64,000 nt of DNA from Natronococcus sp. CG52 (GTDB lineage: Archaea; Halobacteriota; Halobacteria; Halobacteriales; Natrialbaceae). A model generated the notes under the pieces. That model had not been told where the DNA came from, searched no databases, and saw nothing but the letters and a program-made list of their open reading frames with translations. Positions 63,188-64,000 of the stretch are shown piece after piece; position 1 is the first letter of the stretch, and each line of letters opens with the position of its first letter. The DNA is taken from assembly GCF_023913515.1 (NCBI RefSeq), contig NZ_CP099391.1:868001-932000 (forward strand). The letters run 5' to 3'. The position numbers and the translations under genes were made by a program.

Positions 63188-63333
63188 TGGGCTGTGTTAC
63201 CCGTCGGCGTTGCAAAAGGCGTTCGATCGATCGGTTCGCGAGGTCGTCCGCGACCGCTCCGCCTTCCGGCGACCGTACACCGTCGCAAGCACGACCGATA
63301 TGCCTCCGAGTCGAGAACTATCGACGGGATTCT

Positions 63334-63612
63334 ATGACCGAGGACTCACTGACGGAACTCGACCGACGGCGAACGCTCGAGCTTTCCGGCCTCGCCGCAG
63401 TCGGCTCGATCACCGCCCTCGCGGGATGTAGCGACAACGACGACGGCGACGGGGACGACGAACAACCCGAGCATCCGGACGAAGTCGACAACGGTTCGGA
63501 CGGCGGCGGTGGCGGTCCGATCGACGAGGAGGAGGAGACCGGCGGTCACCCCGAGGAGGGCGAGGACGACGAACCGGACGAAGACGGGGAGAACGACGGC
63601 GAAGGCGGCTGA
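63334..63612 (+). CDS. Small acidic lipoprotein
   Basis: A 92-residue protein. MTEDSLTELDRRRTLELSGLAAVGSITALAGC has a twin arginine, a hydrophobic core and a lipobox (ALAGC). After the Cys it is an almost pure Asp/Glu/Gly tail, hence a short, disordered, acidic surface protein. The start at 63334 gives the signal peptide. Function unknown. Confidence 0.7.
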   Translation: MTEDSLTELDRRRTLELSGLAAVGSITALAGCSDNDDGDGDDEQPEHPDEVDNGSDGGGGGPIDEEEETGGHPEEGEDDEPDEDGENDGEGG

Positions 63613-63750
63613 TTCACGCATCCCGTTCACCGATCGCGCCGCGGACGCTTTTCGAACGAAACGTCGATATACTCGGAATGTCCCGGTAGCAGTAGTATCG
63701 GCTGCGAACGACGGCCCGGTTCCTATTCCCGTAGGCTGATCACTGCCCGT

Positions 63751-63960
63751 ATGGTCGATATCGGCAATCCGTTCGGCGTCGATCTGGCGACGATGATGTT
63801 CGGGGCCGGGTTCTCGCTGCTCTTTTCCGCGGGTGCGATGCGGTACGAGGAACAGCTCGCCGGTTGGACGTCGGCCGAGGTGATCGGCGCCGCCGGAGGA
63901 GTGCTTCTCGCTGCCGGAACCGTCCTCGGTCTCGGCCTCGTGATCGCGGGCCTTCGGTAG
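63751..63960 (+). CDS. Small two-helix membrane protein
   Basis: A 69-residue protein with two hydrophobic helices at about residues 9-29 and 40-68 and a short polar link (RYEEQLAGWTS). The frame has haloarchaeal composition. No family is recognised. The end of the window lies 40 bp after it. Confidence 0.55.
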   Translation: MVDIGNPFGVDLATMMFGAGFSLLFSAGAMRYEEQLAGWTSAEVIGAAGGVLLAAGTVLGLGLVIAGLR

Positions 63961-64000
63961 CCGAAACGCGACGCGAGGGAGCGATTCCCGGTTCGCTTAC

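Noticed and set aside
1-64000. CRISPR array or rRNA gene
   Set aside because: No regular spaced repeats of CRISPR type and no rRNA-like sequence was seen in the window.

Overview
The window is a piece of a halophilic archaeal chromosome (class Halobacteria). The supporting signs are high GC, strongly acidic proteins, leaderless genes with TATA-like boxes, and archaeal informational genes: eL37, RpoP, prefoldin beta, PAN, Mre11/Rad50, family-B DNA polymerase, eS1 and uS15. Gene content and repeat style suggest Natrialbaceae (Natrinema/Haloterrigena-like), but that rank is an inference.

1-35213 is mostly conserved core chromosome. It begins with a translation/transcription cluster (eL37 without its zinc cysteines, RpoP, a Pcc1 protein, a DUF2243 membrane protein, an iron-transport-type lipoprotein, prefoldin beta, DUF3194), then HflX. 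An 85-bp inverted repeat (5221-5305 and 6584-6667) encloses an atypical SDR gene and noncoding hairpins. Next come the GMP synthase glutaminase subunit, PAN, a small winged-helix regulator, mre11-rad50, haloarchaeal orphans, polB, and sufC-sufB-sufD with a perfect palindrome 45 bp upstream. A ferritin-like protein with a DtxR-type regulator, a phospholipase D-like surface protein, a HEAT-repeat protein, archaetidylserine synthase, a cupredoxin, uS15 / RecJ-like / second Pcc1 / eS1, and two tandem acyl-CoA ligases follow.

35273-52895 is an integrated provirus of about 17.6 kb. It sits in the 3' end of tRNA-Ala(GGC). A 14-bp core is repeated at the far end, next to a tyrosine integrase. The left part holds a plus-strand early operon of overlapping small zinc and J-domain proteins that ends in a large winged-helix protein, the candidate replication initiator. 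Hairpin-rich DNA (candidate origin) follows. The middle carries an AT-rich cargo gene with a C-terminal HEPN motif (R398-x4-H403), a candidate antivirus or toxin protein. The minus-strand virion module has the betapleolipovirus layout: four-helix membrane protein, surface proteins including a Tat-dependent spike with a C-terminal anchor, more membrane proteins, and a Walker ATPase. One surface protein ends in a PGF-CTERM archaeosortase signal, and the same window holds pssA, whose product makes a lipid used in that pathway. The right part has regulators, a type IV pilin, a phiH1-like repressor beside a perfect palindrome, a zinc-ribbon protein and the integrase.

52896-64000 returns to chromosome: hairpins and a tRNA 3'-end fragment that may be an older integration scar, an FAD oxidoreductase, kynureninase, small haloarchaeal orphans, a tungsten-type aldehyde ferredoxin oxidoreductase, a frameshifted small membrane-protein remnant, a SelW-like protein, SurE, an Rsm22-like methyltransferase, a prephenate-dehydrogenase-like protein, an acidic lipoprotein and a small membrane protein.
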